Assembly: GCF_900636745.1 (NCBI RefSeq)
Contig: NZ_LR134310.1
Location: forward strand, 1,166,001-1,230,000
Reading direction: 5' to 3'
DNA length: 64,000 nt
DNA from: Actinobacillus equuli
GTDB lineage: Bacteria; Pseudomonadota; Gammaproteobacteria; Enterobacterales; Pasteurellaceae
Part shown: positions 28,851 through 37,826 of the stretch, piece after piece
Position numbering within the stretch: position 1 is the first letter of the stretch
How the letters are laid out: the number at the start of each line of letters is the position of its first letter
The notes under the pieces: generated by a model
Told to the model about the DNA's origin: nothing
Databases searched by the model: none
The model's input: the letters and a program-made list of their open reading frames with translations, nothing else
Made by a program: the position numbers and the translations under genes

Positions 28851-29483
28851 TTAGAAGCCCGCTTGTTGTTCTAATTGCTCTACTAACGCATCGTCTAAAC
28901 CAAGTGCTTCGGCAAGGTCGGCGAGGAAGACGATTTCTTTGCGAGCTAAATCGGCACACACTACACGAGCGGCTAAATAGACTTGTGCCGCTAATGCCGG
29001 GTTGTTACCGACTTGTGCGGCAATGTGTTGTACGGTTGCCGGTTGGTACATCGCTTGTTCAATCCATTGTTGAATTTCCGGATCTTGTCCCGCTTCGCCT
29101 AAAATGGCTTGTCTTTCTTCTTCCGAAATCGTACCGTCAGAAGCTGCTGCGGAGATCATTGCTTGTAAAATCACTTGGCTGCTTGCTTGGGCATTTTGTT
29201 CTGTCACCGCAAAATTTTCTTCACTCACCGGTGCAGCTTGCGTTTGGTTTTGCTGATATTTTTGGTAAGCTTGATAAGCAAGACTACCGATTGCCGCTAA
29301 TGACCCTAATTTCGCTAGGCTAGAGCCACCATTACGACCGAAGATCATAGAAAGAATACCGATTGCCGCCGCACCGCCACCGATTTTAGCGACTTTATCG
29401 GTTGTGGTATTGCCGTTCATCGCATTTTTTGCTGATTCCTGCGCAACGCTTAGCACTTGATTTAAAATTTTGCTGAAATCCAT
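28851..29483 (-). CDS. YebE-like DUF533 / TerB-like membrane-associated protein
   Basis: 210 residues. A Gly/Ala-rich hydrophobic region (KIGGGAAAIGILSMIFGR and LAAIGSLAYQAYQKYQQN, about 33-80) is followed by a helical TerB-like domain (about 95-210) with SDGTISEEERQAIL, which resembles the metal-binding start of TerB domains. E. coli YebE is an inner-membrane protein of unknown function induced by envelope stress. It begins after a 175-base gap with an uptake-signal pair. Confidence 0.85.
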   Translation of the reverse strand: MDFSKILNQVLSVAQESAKNAMNGNTTTDKVAKIGGGAAAIGILSMIFGRNGGSSLAKLGSLAAIGSLAYQAYQKYQQNQTQAAPVSEENFAVTEQNAQASSQVILQAMISAAASDGTISEEERQAILGEAGQDPEIQQWIEQAMYQPATVQHIAAQVGNNPALAAQVYLAARVVCADLARKEIVFLADLAEALGLDDALVEQLEQQAGF

Positions 29484-29601
29484 AGGGTTTCTTCTCCAAT
29501 AAGATTGAGGGTTAATACACTTAGCGCACTAAGTGCTCATTCGTCCGCCAAATTAGCAATAAGTTACCCGGCTTGCCAATCAAATTTACCTATCATTAAA
29601 A

Positions 29602-29643
29602 AAGCAAACGGTCGTAAATTCTTGTGAAAATACGACCGCTTGT
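29602..29643. terminator. Uptake-signal hairpin at the 3' end of the urease transcript
   Basis: AAACGGTCGTAAATTCTT and AATACGACCGCTTG form an imperfect stem downstream of the ABM gene; it probably ends the long urease transcript. Confidence 0.6.
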
Positions 29644-29658
29644 TTCAATTAAAGAGAA

Positions 29659-29949
29659 TCAAACTTCAAGTAAATCTACGATATTAATCGCTATCGGCTG
29701 GCTTAATAACTCGGCAAATCTAGCGCCTGCATCAATAAAATGTGTTTGCTGAGCGTGTAATGCCAAATCTTGTTGCGATTGCCATTGTTCCACAAAAGTA
29801 TACACATTCGGCTGACCTTGTACCGGACCACAGCCGTAAGCAATACAACCTTGGTCGTTAAGCGAAGCACGAATTAAGTTTTTTGCCAATGCTTCAAATT
29901 CTGCGATTTTATCCGCTTTTACATGACATACTGCATAAACTGCGATCAT
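29659..29949 (-). CDS. ABM-domain (YgiN-like) small protein
   Basis: 96 residues with the antibiotic-biosynthesis-monooxygenase fold pattern: MIAVYAVCHVKADKIAEFE start, LIRASLNDQGCIAYGCG and a VYTFVEQWQSQQDLALHAQ strand-helix. Relatives include quinol monooxygenase YgiN and autoinducer-processing LsrG. It starts 21 bases after ureD, so it is probably the last gene of the urease operon. No role in urease activity is known to me. Confidence 0.8.
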   Translation of the reverse strand: MIAVYAVCHVKADKIAEFEALAKNLIRASLNDQGCIAYGCGPVQGQPNVYTFVEQWQSQQDLALHAQQTHFIDAGARFAELLSQPIAINIVDLLEV

Positions 29950-29970
29950 AATTGCTCTCCTAAACTAAAA

Positions 29971-30795
29971 TTACACGATGTTGGAATGTGCTTTTAAAGC
30001 TTGCCCAATCCGCTCAAATAAATGTTGAATGATATCCGCTCGATGTGCAAGCACTCGAACTATTAATCCGCCGTCATTTAGCTGGGATACCCCCACCAAC
30101 ATCTCTTTTTGCTCGGCAATCAAGGCTTGTAACTCACTCACAATCGCCTTAATTTCTAAGGCATTTTTTGCCAAATTGATGTAGGTTAATGAACCTTGAT
30201 GCGAAAAATCTTCCATTTGGCTCAATGACGTCAATGCCATTTTTGCCGGCAGCCATTGAATACGGTCGGTAACAAGCGGTCGATTTTGGTGAGAAATTCG
30301 CAAATAGGACGCAAAATGGCGGAAGGCGAATCGTTCGCCGTTTAGCACACGCCCAATCGCCACAATCTCACCATAAATCAGCTCAGACTGCTCGCCCATC
30401 TCAATTTCGGTCGTTTGCTTAAATCCGCTGTCTTTATGCAGCACCAACGGATGCGGAAGATAAAACAAGCGGCTATTTTTGCCCAATTTTATGCACGTTT
30501 TTTGCGTGGCATAATCGCCCTCATTCATTGATTGCACGCGAGTAAATGCCTGCGTGTTCAACGAAAGCGCAGTACCCTCCGCCAAAGTCATCTCTATATC
30601 CAGCTGATCGCCCGCCAGTAATCCCGGCGATGACGACATCTGCATCGCATTCAAAGCATTGCGCCAATGTGAATCCAAATTCGGCAAGGTCATCACCTTA
30701 AACGGTGGCGATACAAAATATTGATCAAGCTGCGTTTTACCTTGCGAGGTAAGTTTTGTTGAAAGTAAAAGTTTGCTTTGCATTTGATTGCTCAT
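29971..30795 (-). CDS. ureD: Urease accessory protein UreD (UreH)
   Basis: 274 residues of the UreD beta-rich scaffold family (TLPNLDSHWRNALNAMQMSSSPGLLAGDQLD, LPHPLVLHKDSGFKQ, IVAIGRVLNGERF, in parts). UreD binds the urease apoprotein and channels nickel with UreF and UreG. The start at 30795 follows GAGGGGCGAG, which belongs to the palindromic element filling the ureG-ureD gap. A start at 30870 would place 25 residues inside the element and is rejected. M5 is an alternative. Confidence 0.9.
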   Translation of the reverse strand: MSNQMQSKLLLSTKLTSQGKTQLDQYFVSPPFKVMTLPNLDSHWRNALNAMQMSSSPGLLAGDQLDIEMTLAEGTALSLNTQAFTRVQSMNEGDYATQKTCIKLGKNSRLFYLPHPLVLHKDSGFKQTTEIEMGEQSELIYGEIVAIGRVLNGERFAFRHFASYLRISHQNRPLVTDRIQWLPAKMALTSLSQMEDFSHQGSLTYINLAKNALEIKAIVSELQALIAEQKEMLVGVSQLNDGGLIVRVLAHRADIIQHLFERIGQALKAHSNIV

Positions 30796-30796
30796 T

Positions 30797-30959
30797 CTCG
30801 CCCCTCGTGGGAGAGAGACAGCGAAAAATTGCGTTAGGCAATTTTTTGCAGAGAGAGGGGAAATTTGCAAAATGTTACGATATTCTCACCGCTTACCCTT
30901 CTCCCTGATTTTTCTTCTGTACGAAGAAAAATCCGTCCCTCTCCCACAAGGGGCGAGGG
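30797..30959. repeat. Palindromic intergenic element, copy 1 (ureG-ureD gap)
   Basis: The ends CTCGCCCCTCGTGGGAGAG and, reversed, CTCGCCCCTTGTGGGAGAG are inverted repeats with a single mismatch over 19 bases. Inside lies a hairpin GCGAAAAATTGC / GCAATTTTTTGC. The element fills the whole gap; its left end is one base from the ureD start codon. A shorter relative lies at 35755-35853. Confidence 0.75.
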
Positions 30960-30968
30960 TTATAAGTA

Positions 30969-31604
30969 TTAACGAACTAAAGACGCCGGATCTTCAATAT
31001 TTTTTAACAATGCATATTTTTCGATCCAACCGATCACACCATCAAGGTTTTCGTTTTTCATTAGGTTGGTGAAAATAAACGGCTGACCGTTACGCATACG
31101 GCGAGCATCACGTTCCATTACGCTTAAATCCGCCCCCACAAACGGTGCAAGGTCGGTTTTATTGATCACTAGGAGGTCTGAACGTGTGATACCCGGCCCG
31201 CCTTTACGTGGAATTTTCTCACCTTGTGCCACGTCAATTACGAAAATGGTTACATCCGCTAAATCCGGGCTAAAGGTTGCTGAAAGGTTATCGCCGCCTG
31301 ATTCAATGAAAATCAGCTCAACTTCCGGGAAACGAGCGACCATTTCGTCCACCGCTTCAAGGTTCATTGAAGCATCTTCACGAATCGCAGTGTGCGGACA
31401 ACCACCGGTTTCCACCCCCATAATGCGTTCAGGTGGAAGCAAACTGTTTTTAGTTAAAAACTCCGCATCTTCTTGGGTGTAAATGTCGTTAGTAATAACC
31501 GCAACACTGTATTTGCTTGCGATTTCACGAGTTAAACGTTCGATTAATGCGGTTTTCCCCGCCCCCACAGGGCCTGCCACCCCGATTTTGATATATTTAC
31601 GCAT
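30969..31604 (-). CDS. ureG: Urease accessory GTPase UreG
   Basis: 211 residues. SIMIBI-class GTPase with P-loop GPVGAGKT (10-17), the metal-binding CPH motif ([17 protein letters not shown] near 66-80), ESGGDNL and guanine motif NKTDLAP. It delivers nickel to urease on GTP hydrolysis. It follows ureF after 20 bases. Confidence 0.97.
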   Translation of the reverse strand: MRKYIKIGVAGPVGAGKTALIERLTREIASKYSVAVITNDIYTQEDAEFLTKNSLLPPERIMGVETGGCPHTAIREDASMNLEAVDEMVARFPEVELIFIESGGDNLSATFSPDLADVTIFVIDVAQGEKIPRKGGPGITRSDLLVINKTDLAPFVGADLSVMERDARRMRNGQPFIFTNLMKNENLDGVIGWIEKYALLKNIEDPASLVR

Positions 31605-31624
31605 TGGTTTTCCTATTATTCAAA

Positions 31625-32335
31625 TTAAGACATATAAAGTCTTGTATAAAGCTGTTCATGTTGCATTGAGCGAATATCGCTTGCTAGTGTTGCTGCACCG
31701 AGCCATTCAGGATCAGGATTTAGGCTATTTTCGACCGCTTGCGCAAGTGGTGTGCGTAGTGCAAATAAAATATCTTGCCCGTCCATTTGGCTTAACGGTA
31801 CTAGTTTTACGCCATTGGTTACCGCTCCGACTGCCGCATTGTAGTAGAACGCATAGAGCGTTTCGGCTTTATCTAGATTCATTGCTTGCGCCACCATTGC
31901 AAATACGATTGGGAAATAACCCTGACAACGCTTTTCGCTGATCGCTTGTTGGAAAGCACTCAGTAATGGGTGATTTTCATAACGAATAAAAATCTTCAGC
32001 AATCGTACACCTAATTTATAACTGCCCTCACGACTCTCACGAGCGATTTTGCTGGCGGCAAGCTCTTGATCTAACGCCAACAAGCGGTCTAAATCGTGGT
32101 TTGCCATTGCATCAAATGCCAGTGATAAATACGCACCGTCATTGTAAATCCAGTTCTGCATCAGCTGGGTTTGAACATACTCTTCAAGACTTGCTCGACT
32201 GTTCACTTTGCCTTGTTGCACAAAGGTTTCCAAGCCGTTGGAATGATTAAAACCACCGATTGGCAGCGTAGGATCAACTAAGTGTAACAACGCCCCTAAC
32301 TGCCCCATACGTGCGAAATCTAGTGCTTGTGCCAA
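31625..32335 (-). CDS. ureF: Urease accessory protein UreF
   Basis: 236 residues of the all-helical UreF family: LLHLVDPTLPIGGFNHSNGLETFVQQG near 14-40 is the signature. It acts in the UreDFG activation complex. Its start overlaps the ureE 3' end by 16 bases, which indicates translational coupling. Confidence 0.95.
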   Translation of the reverse strand: MAQALDFARMGQLGALLHLVDPTLPIGGFNHSNGLETFVQQGKVNSRASLEEYVQTQLMQNWIYNDGAYLSLAFDAMANHDLDRLLALDQELAASKIARESREGSYKLGVRLLKIFIRYENHPLLSAFQQAISEKRCQGYFPIVFAMVAQAMNLDKAETLYAFYYNAAVGAVTNGVKLVPLSQMDGQDILFALRTPLAQAVENSLNPDPEWLGAATLASDIRSMQHEQLYTRLYMS

Positions 32336-32883
32336 TTTCCGTCTCCATGGTGATGATAGCCGTGATGATCGTGCGCATGACTGTGACCGTGAGAATGTCC
32401 GTGTCCCTGCGCGGAATTTGCTCGCAACGCTTGGCTTAAGCGTCGTTCTGCTTTCTTCGGTTCAAATCCGGCCGCTTGTAGCCATTCAAACATCGGTTTG
32501 TCGTACGGAAGCGTGACTTCATCACCGTCTAAAAATAATGGCGAATGTTTGTTACCGATTTCATAGCAAGCACGCGCCATTTCCGGCAAGGTTTTCGGCG
32601 AAAGTACAATGACCTCAGATGGCAAAATTTCAATCGCAATCACCAGGTTCTCGCCCACAAACACCACGTCATCGTGCTTCAAACGTTGTCCTTCTTTCAA
32701 AAGGCGAAACGCCACTTCACGTCCCGACCGACTTTTTTTACGTAAAATATTGCGCTCGCTCTCAAACCATTCGAGCGGTACATAATCAATTTGTTGTGTA
32801 GTAATTTGCCCACTTGCTTTAAGTGCCGCCAAATTACCTAAAATGTCTTCCATTACCGGAAGGATTGGGTTAAGGATTTGCAT
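32320..32883 (-). CDS. ureE: Urease nickel metallochaperone UreE
   Basis: 187 residues: an N-terminal peptide-binding domain, a metal-binding domain (GNKHSPLFLDGDEVTLPYD) and a C-terminal His-rich tail (HGHSHGHSHAHDHHGYHHH), which stores nickel. The start MQILNPILPVMED at 32883 is preferred to the ATG at 32943, which lies within hairpins of the ureX-ureE gap. Confidence 0.93.
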   Translation of the reverse strand: MQILNPILPVMEDILGNLAALKASGQITTQQIDYVPLEWFESERNILRKKSRSGREVAFRLLKEGQRLKHDDVVFVGENLVIAIEILPSEVIVLSPKTLPEMARACYEIGNKHSPLFLDGDEVTLPYDKPMFEWLQAAGFEPKKAERRLSQALRANSAQGHGHSHGHSHAHDHHGYHHHGDGNWHKH

Positions 32884-32898
32884 TATCTTTCTTCCATT

Positions 32899-32945
32899 CC
32901 CCATACTACGTATGGGGTTACGCATTGTACGGTTGCTCTGCAACC
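32899..32945 (-). other. Two hairpins in the ureX-ureE gap
   Basis: CCCCATAC-TAC-GTATGGGG (32899-32917) and GGTTGC-TCT-GCAACC (32931-32945). Neither is followed by a T-run, so RNA processing or stability is more likely than termination. Confidence 0.55.
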
Positions 32946-32955
32946 TGTTTTGTAG

Positions 32956-33573
32956 TTAGACGTGTGGTTTTGTCTCCGCCAATACAGCATATTTGCCATT
33001 CATTTCTTCCGCCCAAGCGGTCAAATTCGGGTGATTTTTTGCAAGATCGTAACCAAGTTTTTCGGCACGGAATTGCCACCAGTCGATTAAGCAAACTGCA
33101 TTGATTGTGCCGATATTTAGCTCTGTGCCGAATGGCTCAATCGCTTTTTCAAGCTGTGGGAACGAGCGAATATTACGATCCATTAACTGCTCTTGACGGC
33201 TTGTCCACCATTCGTTTTCAGGGCGAAGCATACGTTCAGCCATAATCGGTACGGTGTTTTCTAAAATACCGTCCGCAAGGTTATGTAACGCTAACGCCGC
33301 CCAGCGTGGTTTACCGCTTTCCGGGAATAATTTCGGTTGGTCGCCTTTTTGATCGAGATATTCACAAATCAGTTGGCTGCCGAATAACCAATTGCCGCAA
33401 TTACGTTGTAAAGCCGGTACACGTCCAAGCGGATTGTCTTGGTTGTGCGGCGAATTTGGGTCAAATGACGAACTAATTTTTAACAGCTCGGTTTTAGCTT
33501 CTAATTGTTGATGTTTTAGCGTAACTAACACTTTACGCACAAAAGGGCTAGTGGTGGAATACCAGAGTTTCAT
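32956..33573 (-). CDS. ureX: Glutathione transferase-like UreX within the urease operon
   Basis: 205 residues. An N-terminal thioredoxin-like domain (KLWYSTTSPFVRKVLVTL, cis-proline in GRVPAL, GSQLICEYLD) is followed by a helical C-terminal domain, the GST layout. The likely glutathione-activating residue is Ser/Thr in TTSPF. It lies between ureC and ureE, the place of ureX in the published A. pleuropneumoniae urease cluster. Its role in urease maturation has not been shown to my knowledge. Confidence 0.87.
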   Translation of the reverse strand: MKLWYSTTSPFVRKVLVTLKHQQLEAKTELLKISSSFDPNSPHNQDNPLGRVPALQRNCGNWLFGSQLICEYLDQKGDQPKLFPESGKPRWAALALHNLADGILENTVPIMAERMLRPENEWWTSRQEQLMDRNIRSFPQLEKAIEPFGTELNIGTINAVCLIDWWQFRAEKLGYDLAKNHPNLTAWAEEMNGKYAVLAETKPHV

Positions 33574-33587
33574 AGAGTCTCCTTACA

Positions 33588-33697
33588 AACCTAGCACGAG
33601 CCGTACTAGGTTAATTAATCTAAGCCACTTTGCGGCTTTTTCTGAGAGCCACAAAGTGGTTCGGGTCAGCGAACTGCATACGGCTCGTATGCAGTTC
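33588..33697 (-). other. Hairpin cluster in the ureC-ureX gap
   Basis: AACCTAG ... CTAGGTT (33588-33612), GCCACTTTG ... CAAAGTGG (about 33623-33659) and the perfect 11-bp stem GAACTGCATAC / GTATGCAGTTC (33671-33697). They directly follow the ureC stop and could protect the 3' end of ureABC mRNA. Confidence 0.6.
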
Positions 33698-33699
33698 AT

Positions 33700-35418
33700 T
33701 TAGAACAAGAAATAACGCTGTGCAAGCGGCACTTTTGTCGCTGGTTCACAAGTAATATGCTCGCCGTCTACACGTACTTCATAGCGTTCCGGATCAACGG
33801 TAATTTCAGGCGTTGCATTGTTGTGAACGAGGTCTTTTTTGCCTACATCACGACAGCCTTTTACCGCTAGGGTTTCTTTCTGAATGCCGTATTGCGTTTT
33901 GATGTTCGCATCCACGCTAGCTTGGGAAACGAAGTATACTGCACTTTCGGTATTCGCTTTCGCACTTGCACCAAACATTGGACGGTAGAATACCGGTTGT
34001 GGCGTTGGGATTGAAGCGTTCGGGTCGCCCATTTTCGCAAAGCTGATAAAGCCTTTTTTCATCACAAACTCCGGTTTTACGCCGAAGAATTGCGGTTTCC
34101 ATAGTACGATATCAGCCAGTTTACCCACTTCAAGCGAGCCAACGTGTTGGCTGATACCATGAGCGATTGCCGGGTTGATCGTATATTTCGCAATATAGCG
34201 TTTAATACGGAAGTTGTCGTTACCTTCATCGCCTAATGCTCCACGCTGTTCTTTCATTTTATCCGCAGTCTGCCACGTACGAGTGACTACTTCGCCGACA
34301 CGTCCCATTGCCTGACTGTCTGAACTCATAATTGAGAACACGCCCATATCGTGCAGAATATCTTCCGCCGCAATCGTTTCAGGGCGGATACGGCTGTCGG
34401 CAAATGCGACATCTTCCGGCACACGTTTATCTAAGTGATGGCAAACCATCAACATATCTAAATGCTCGTCAATCGTGTTCACAGTAAATGGGCGAGTTGG
34501 GTTGGTTGAAGCCGGTAATACGTTTGGATACATCGCTGCTTTAATAATATCCGGTGCATGACCGCCGCCGGCACCTTCGGTGTGGAAGGTATGGATCACA
34601 CGTCCGTCAATCGCTTTCATTGTATCTTCTAAGAAGCCGCTTTCGTTGAGCGTGTCGGTGTGAATTGCCACTTGCACGTCCATCTCGTCCGCCACTTTTA
34701 ACGCTGCGTCAATCACCGCCGGTGTTGCGCCCCAGTCTTCGTGGATTTTTAAGCCTAACGCACCGGCAACAATTTGTTCTTTAAGCGGTTCAAGCGTAGA
34801 ACAGTTACCTTTGCCGAAAAAGCCGATATTAACCGGTAACGCTTCGCAAGCTTGGAACATTCTTTCAATATTGAATTTACCCGAAGTACAAGTGGTCGCG
34901 TGCGTGCCGTCCGCCGGGCCTGAACCACCACCTATCATGGTGGTAATACCGTTTTCGATAGCATGTTGTGCTTGTTGCGGACAAATCCAGTGAATGTGAG
35001 TATCGATACCGCCTGCAGTCGCAATTAAATGAGCGCCGTTATGTACTTCGGTACTTGCGCCGATAATCATATTTGGCGTCACATTATCCATGGTGTCCGG
35101 ATTACCCGCCTGACCAATGCCGACAATACGTCCGTCACGAATCCCGATATCCGCTTTAATAATGCCTAATTTTGCGTCAATAATCATCACGTTAGTGAGA
35201 GCAAAATCCAATACGTTCGGATTATCTCGGGTAGCGGTACTGGATTGTGCCATACCGTCACGTACCGACTTACCGCCGCCGAATTTACACTCATCACCTT
35301 TAGTTAAAAAATCTTGTTCAATTGTCGCCCATAAATCGGTGTCGCCTAAACGGACTTTATCACCGACTGTTGGACCATAAGTCGCTACATACTGACTGCG
35401 TGGGATTGTTAATGCCAT
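33700..35418 (-). CDS. ureC: Urease alpha subunit (catalytic)
   Basis: 572 residues. The nickel ligands and active-site residues are visible: HIHW near 138, the carbamylated Lys in [12 protein letters not shown] near 220, [10 protein letters not shown] and [15 protein letters not shown] (metal His), the flap [13 protein letters not shown] and Asp in [10 protein letters not shown]. It hydrolyses urea to ammonia and carbamate in the cytoplasm. It follows ureB after 11 bases. Confidence 0.98.
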   Translation of the reverse strand: MALTIPRSQYVATYGPTVGDKVRLGDTDLWATIEQDFLTKGDECKFGGGKSVRDGMAQSSTATRDNPNVLDFALTNVMIIDAKLGIIKADIGIRDGRIVGIGQAGNPDTMDNVTPNMIIGASTEVHNGAHLIATAGGIDTHIHWICPQQAQHAIENGITTMIGGGSGPADGTHATTCTSGKFNIERMFQACEALPVNIGFFGKGNCSTLEPLKEQIVAGALGLKIHEDWGATPAVIDAALKVADEMDVQVAIHTDTLNESGFLEDTMKAIDGRVIHTFHTEGAGGGHAPDIIKAAMYPNVLPASTNPTRPFTVNTIDEHLDMLMVCHHLDKRVPEDVAFADSRIRPETIAAEDILHDMGVFSIMSSDSQAMGRVGEVVTRTWQTADKMKEQRGALGDEGNDNFRIKRYIAKYTINPAIAHGISQHVGSLEVGKLADIVLWKPQFFGVKPEFVMKKGFISFAKMGDPNASIPTPQPVFYRPMFGASAKANTESAVYFVSQASVDANIKTQYGIQKETLAVKGCRDVGKKDLVHNNATPEITVDPERYEVRVDGEHITCEPATKVPLAQRYFLF

Positions 35419-35429
35419 TTTCTTACTCC

Positions 35430-35735
35430 CTATAATTTGCCGTCGATTTCGTTATGGAAACCGTAAATCACTTTATTACCACCAAACTCAACCAGTTCTA
35501 CTTCTTTCGCTTCACCGGGTTCAAAACGCACTGCATTGCCGGACGGCACATTTAAGCGCATACCGCGAGCCTGCAAGCGGTCGAATTTTAGGGCGTGGTT
35601 GGTTTCAAAAAAATGATAGTGCGAACCGACTTGAATCGGACGGTCGCCGCTATTTACGACTTCTAATTTGACGGTTTTGCGACCCACATTCGCTCGTACA
35701 TCACCGTCTGCTAATTGGTATTCTCCGGGGATCAT
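35430..35735 (-). CDS. ureB: Urease beta subunit
   Basis: 101 residues. [13 protein letters not shown] start, HYHFFETN near 42-49, and [21 protein letters not shown] match UreB. It forms the (ABC)3 trimer. Start preceded by AAGGAAT. Confidence 0.97.
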   Translation of the reverse strand: MIPGEYQLADGDVRANVGRKTVKLEVVNSGDRPIQVGSHYHFFETNHALKFDRLQARGMRLNVPSGNAVRFEPGEAKEVELVEFGGNKVIYGFHNEIDGKL

Positions 35736-35754
35736 TTTTTATTCCTTATGTTAT

Positions 35755-35853
35755 TACTCTCTCCCTCTTGAGGGAGAGAGACAGCAGAAAATTGCGTCAG
35801 GCAATTTTCTGCAGAGAGAGGGGGATACCCTCTCCCACAGAGGGCGAGGGTAT
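35755..35853. repeat. Palindromic intergenic element, copy 2 (ureA-ureB gap)
   Basis: Shares with copy 1 the core GAGAGAGACAGC...TTGCGT.AGGCAATTTT.TGCAGAGAGAGG. The inner hairpin GCAGAAAATTGC / GCAATTTTCTGC is perfect and the ends (TACTCTCTCCCTCT and, reversed, TACCCTCGCCCTCT) are imperfect inverted repeats. Confidence 0.75.
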
Positions 35854-35861
35854 CACTTATG

Positions 35862-36164
35862 CTATCTAATCGGATTATGCACCGTCACTAATTTGGTGCC
35901 GTCAGGGAAAGTGGCTTCGATTTGGACTTCGTGAACCATTTCCGCAATGCCTTCCATTACATCGTCAACCGTCAATAACGTTGCGCCGTATTGCATTACT
36001 TCCGCCACCGACATTCCGTCACGTGCCGCTTCCTGTAAGTGGCTGGCGATATAAGCGATTGCTTCCGGATAATTTAATTTCACACCACGAGCCTTGCGTT
36101 TTGCCGCAAGCTCCCCCGCAAGAAATAACATCAATTTTTCTTGTTCTCTTGAAGTTAAATGCAT
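35862..36164 (-). CDS. ureA: Urease gamma subunit
   Basis: 100 residues. [35 protein letters not shown] and the ending [14 protein letters not shown] are typical. First urease structural gene, 66 bases after utp. Confidence 0.97.
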
Positions 36165-36230
36165 TTTGTACCTTCTTAATTTTATGAGTTATTTATAAAA
36201 TCCGGTTCCCAAGAGGGGAAGAGGAAGAAT

Positions 36231-37133
36231 TTATGGATTGAGTAATTGCACTAATTTATGTTTATCAAATGCAGCCTTATCCAATCGTTTCTTAACAATC
36301 AATAAAAGCCAGCTGGCAACGATAAATCCGATGGTATAAGTTGCCAGTCCTGTTTGAGCAACCGCATATTGAATAAGAATAGCAAGTAAAGTGCCGATAA
36401 TGACATATAGGAAATGGCGTAATTGGGTGCCGGCAAAAGCACACGCCACTAAAATAGGAGAGAAGCCATAAATGCCGTTGGCAAGACTATTGTGATCGAT
36501 TCCCGGTAAATGATGAGCAAATGCCGCGCCTATCGCAGCTGCCGCTACACCATACATTGCTGCAATGGGTGAACTGATAGCAATCGCTAAAAAAAGTAAG
36601 GTGCCGGTCACCATACTGGTTCCAAAATTCACTTCCGCCCAAGCATAGAAAGGTTCTTGGATTGCATCGAGCGTGCCGGTGTAATCCGCTAAAGGAGGCG
36701 TTGTCTGGGTTAAACCGAATAAACCTAATTTGGCGATTCCCCAACAAAAGAACCAGCAGCTCAACACAAACGGAAAGGTAAATGCGACTTTATTCTTCTT
36801 CACAAATAAACGCATAATTAACGTTGCAACAATCGAAGCAACAAGACCAATACCCCAAATTAACGGATTGGAGGCATCCACTTCCGCAAAGGTAAACATG
36901 GTGCACATAAACGCTAGACTTGCATTAAAGCCATAAAGTCCTTGGCTAATTTGCTGTGGCGGATACTTTAATATTTTAGCTGTCAGCGTACCGATAAGTG
37001 CGCCGAGAAAACAGCTTACCCCTAACGTCCAGTGACTAAAAAACATCGCAATAACAATAACCAAACCGGACAAACCATTTTCTTGCAAAAAGATTTGCCC
37101 TATCCCAGTAAGGGTAGTTTTAATAAGCTTCAT
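36231..37133 (-). CDS. utp: Urea transporter (UT family)
   Basis: 300 residues with about ten hydrophobic segments in two homologous halves: LYGFNASLAFMCTMFTF and IYGFSPILVACAFAG are the paired selectivity regions, each close to a Pro-rich start. It conducts urea across the inner membrane and supplies urease. It lies between cbiO and ureA in one leftward transcript. Confidence 0.92.
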   Translation of the reverse strand: MKLIKTTLTGIGQIFLQENGLSGLVIVIAMFFSHWTLGVSCFLGALIGTLTAKILKYPPQQISQGLYGFNASLAFMCTMFTFAEVDASNPLIWGIGLVASIVATLIMRLFVKKNKVAFTFPFVLSCWFFCWGIAKLGLFGLTQTTPPLADYTGTLDAIQEPFYAWAEVNFGTSMVTGTLLFLAIAISSPIAAMYGVAAAAIGAAFAHHLPGIDHNSLANGIYGFSPILVACAFAGTQLRHFLYVIIGTLLAILIQYAVAQTGLATYTIGFIVASWLLLIVKKRLDKAAFDKHKLVQLLNP

Positions 37134-37170
37134 TTCATTTTCCTGTGTGTTTGCATAAGTGGCTTTGCCA

Positions 37171-37800
37171 CTATTTTTGTAAATAAAGCGTTTTATCTGC
37201 TAACTGTCGCGTAAAGGTTTGATCGTGCGAAGCCACCAACATCGGTAATTGGAGTTGTTTGAGTAAAGCGGTCAATTTCGCACAGTTTTTTGCATCTAAA
37301 CCATTGGTCGGCTCATCAAGCAGTAGTAGTTTGGGTTTCATCGCGAGTACGCCGGCTAAAGCGGTAAAATTCTGTTCACCGCCGGAAAGCGCATTCACCG
37401 GACGATCTTTCAGATATTCAAGATCTAACATCTGAAGTTGTTCAAGAGCGATTTGATAAGCTTGTGCTTGAGGGTAGCCTTGGTTTAACACACCAAAGGC
37501 AACATCATCTAATACGGTGGGGCCAAATAATTGGTCTTCTGCATTTTGAAAACAAATGCCGACTTTGCCACGAAACGGCACAAAATCTTTTTCTCGTTGG
37601 CAATGCGTGCCAAACAAATAAATATCACCGGAGTGAATCGGCAAGAAACCGAGCAATGAAAGCAGTAGTGTGGATTTTCCTACACCGATTTCCCCCTGTA
37701 AAAACACTCGTTGCTGCGGTTCAATGGCAAAACTTAGGGCATTTATGACCGCTTGTCGATTGCGAAAAACCGTCAGGTTGTTAATTTCCAATATACTCAT
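37171..37800 (-). CDS. cbiO: Nickel ECF/CbiO-type ATP-binding protein
   Basis: 209 residues, a compact ABC ATPase. Walker A GEIGVGKST (36-44), Q-loop CFQNAEDQLFGPTV, signature LSGGEQ, Walker B LLLLDEPTNGLD and switch His in ASHDQ. It energises CbiM/CbiQ. The gap of 37 bases to utp supports one operon. Confidence 0.94.
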   Translation of the reverse strand: MSILEINNLTVFRNRQAVINALSFAIEPQQRVFLQGEIGVGKSTLLLSLLGFLPIHSGDIYLFGTHCQREKDFVPFRGKVGICFQNAEDQLFGPTVLDDVAFGVLNQGYPQAQAYQIALEQLQMLDLEYLKDRPVNALSGGEQNFTALAGVLAMKPKLLLLDEPTNGLDAKNCAKLTALLKQLQLPMLVASHDQTFTRQLADKTLYLQK

Positions 37801-37826
37801 TTTTTATTTTTATACTTAGCCGCAAA

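Noticed and set aside
30796-30870. Extended UreD start at 30870
   Set aside because: The added residues are encoded by the palindromic element and do not match UreD proteins.
36487-36747. 86-residue frame within the urea transporter gene
   Set aside because: Different frame on the same strand inside a well-supported membrane protein gene; no family resemblance.
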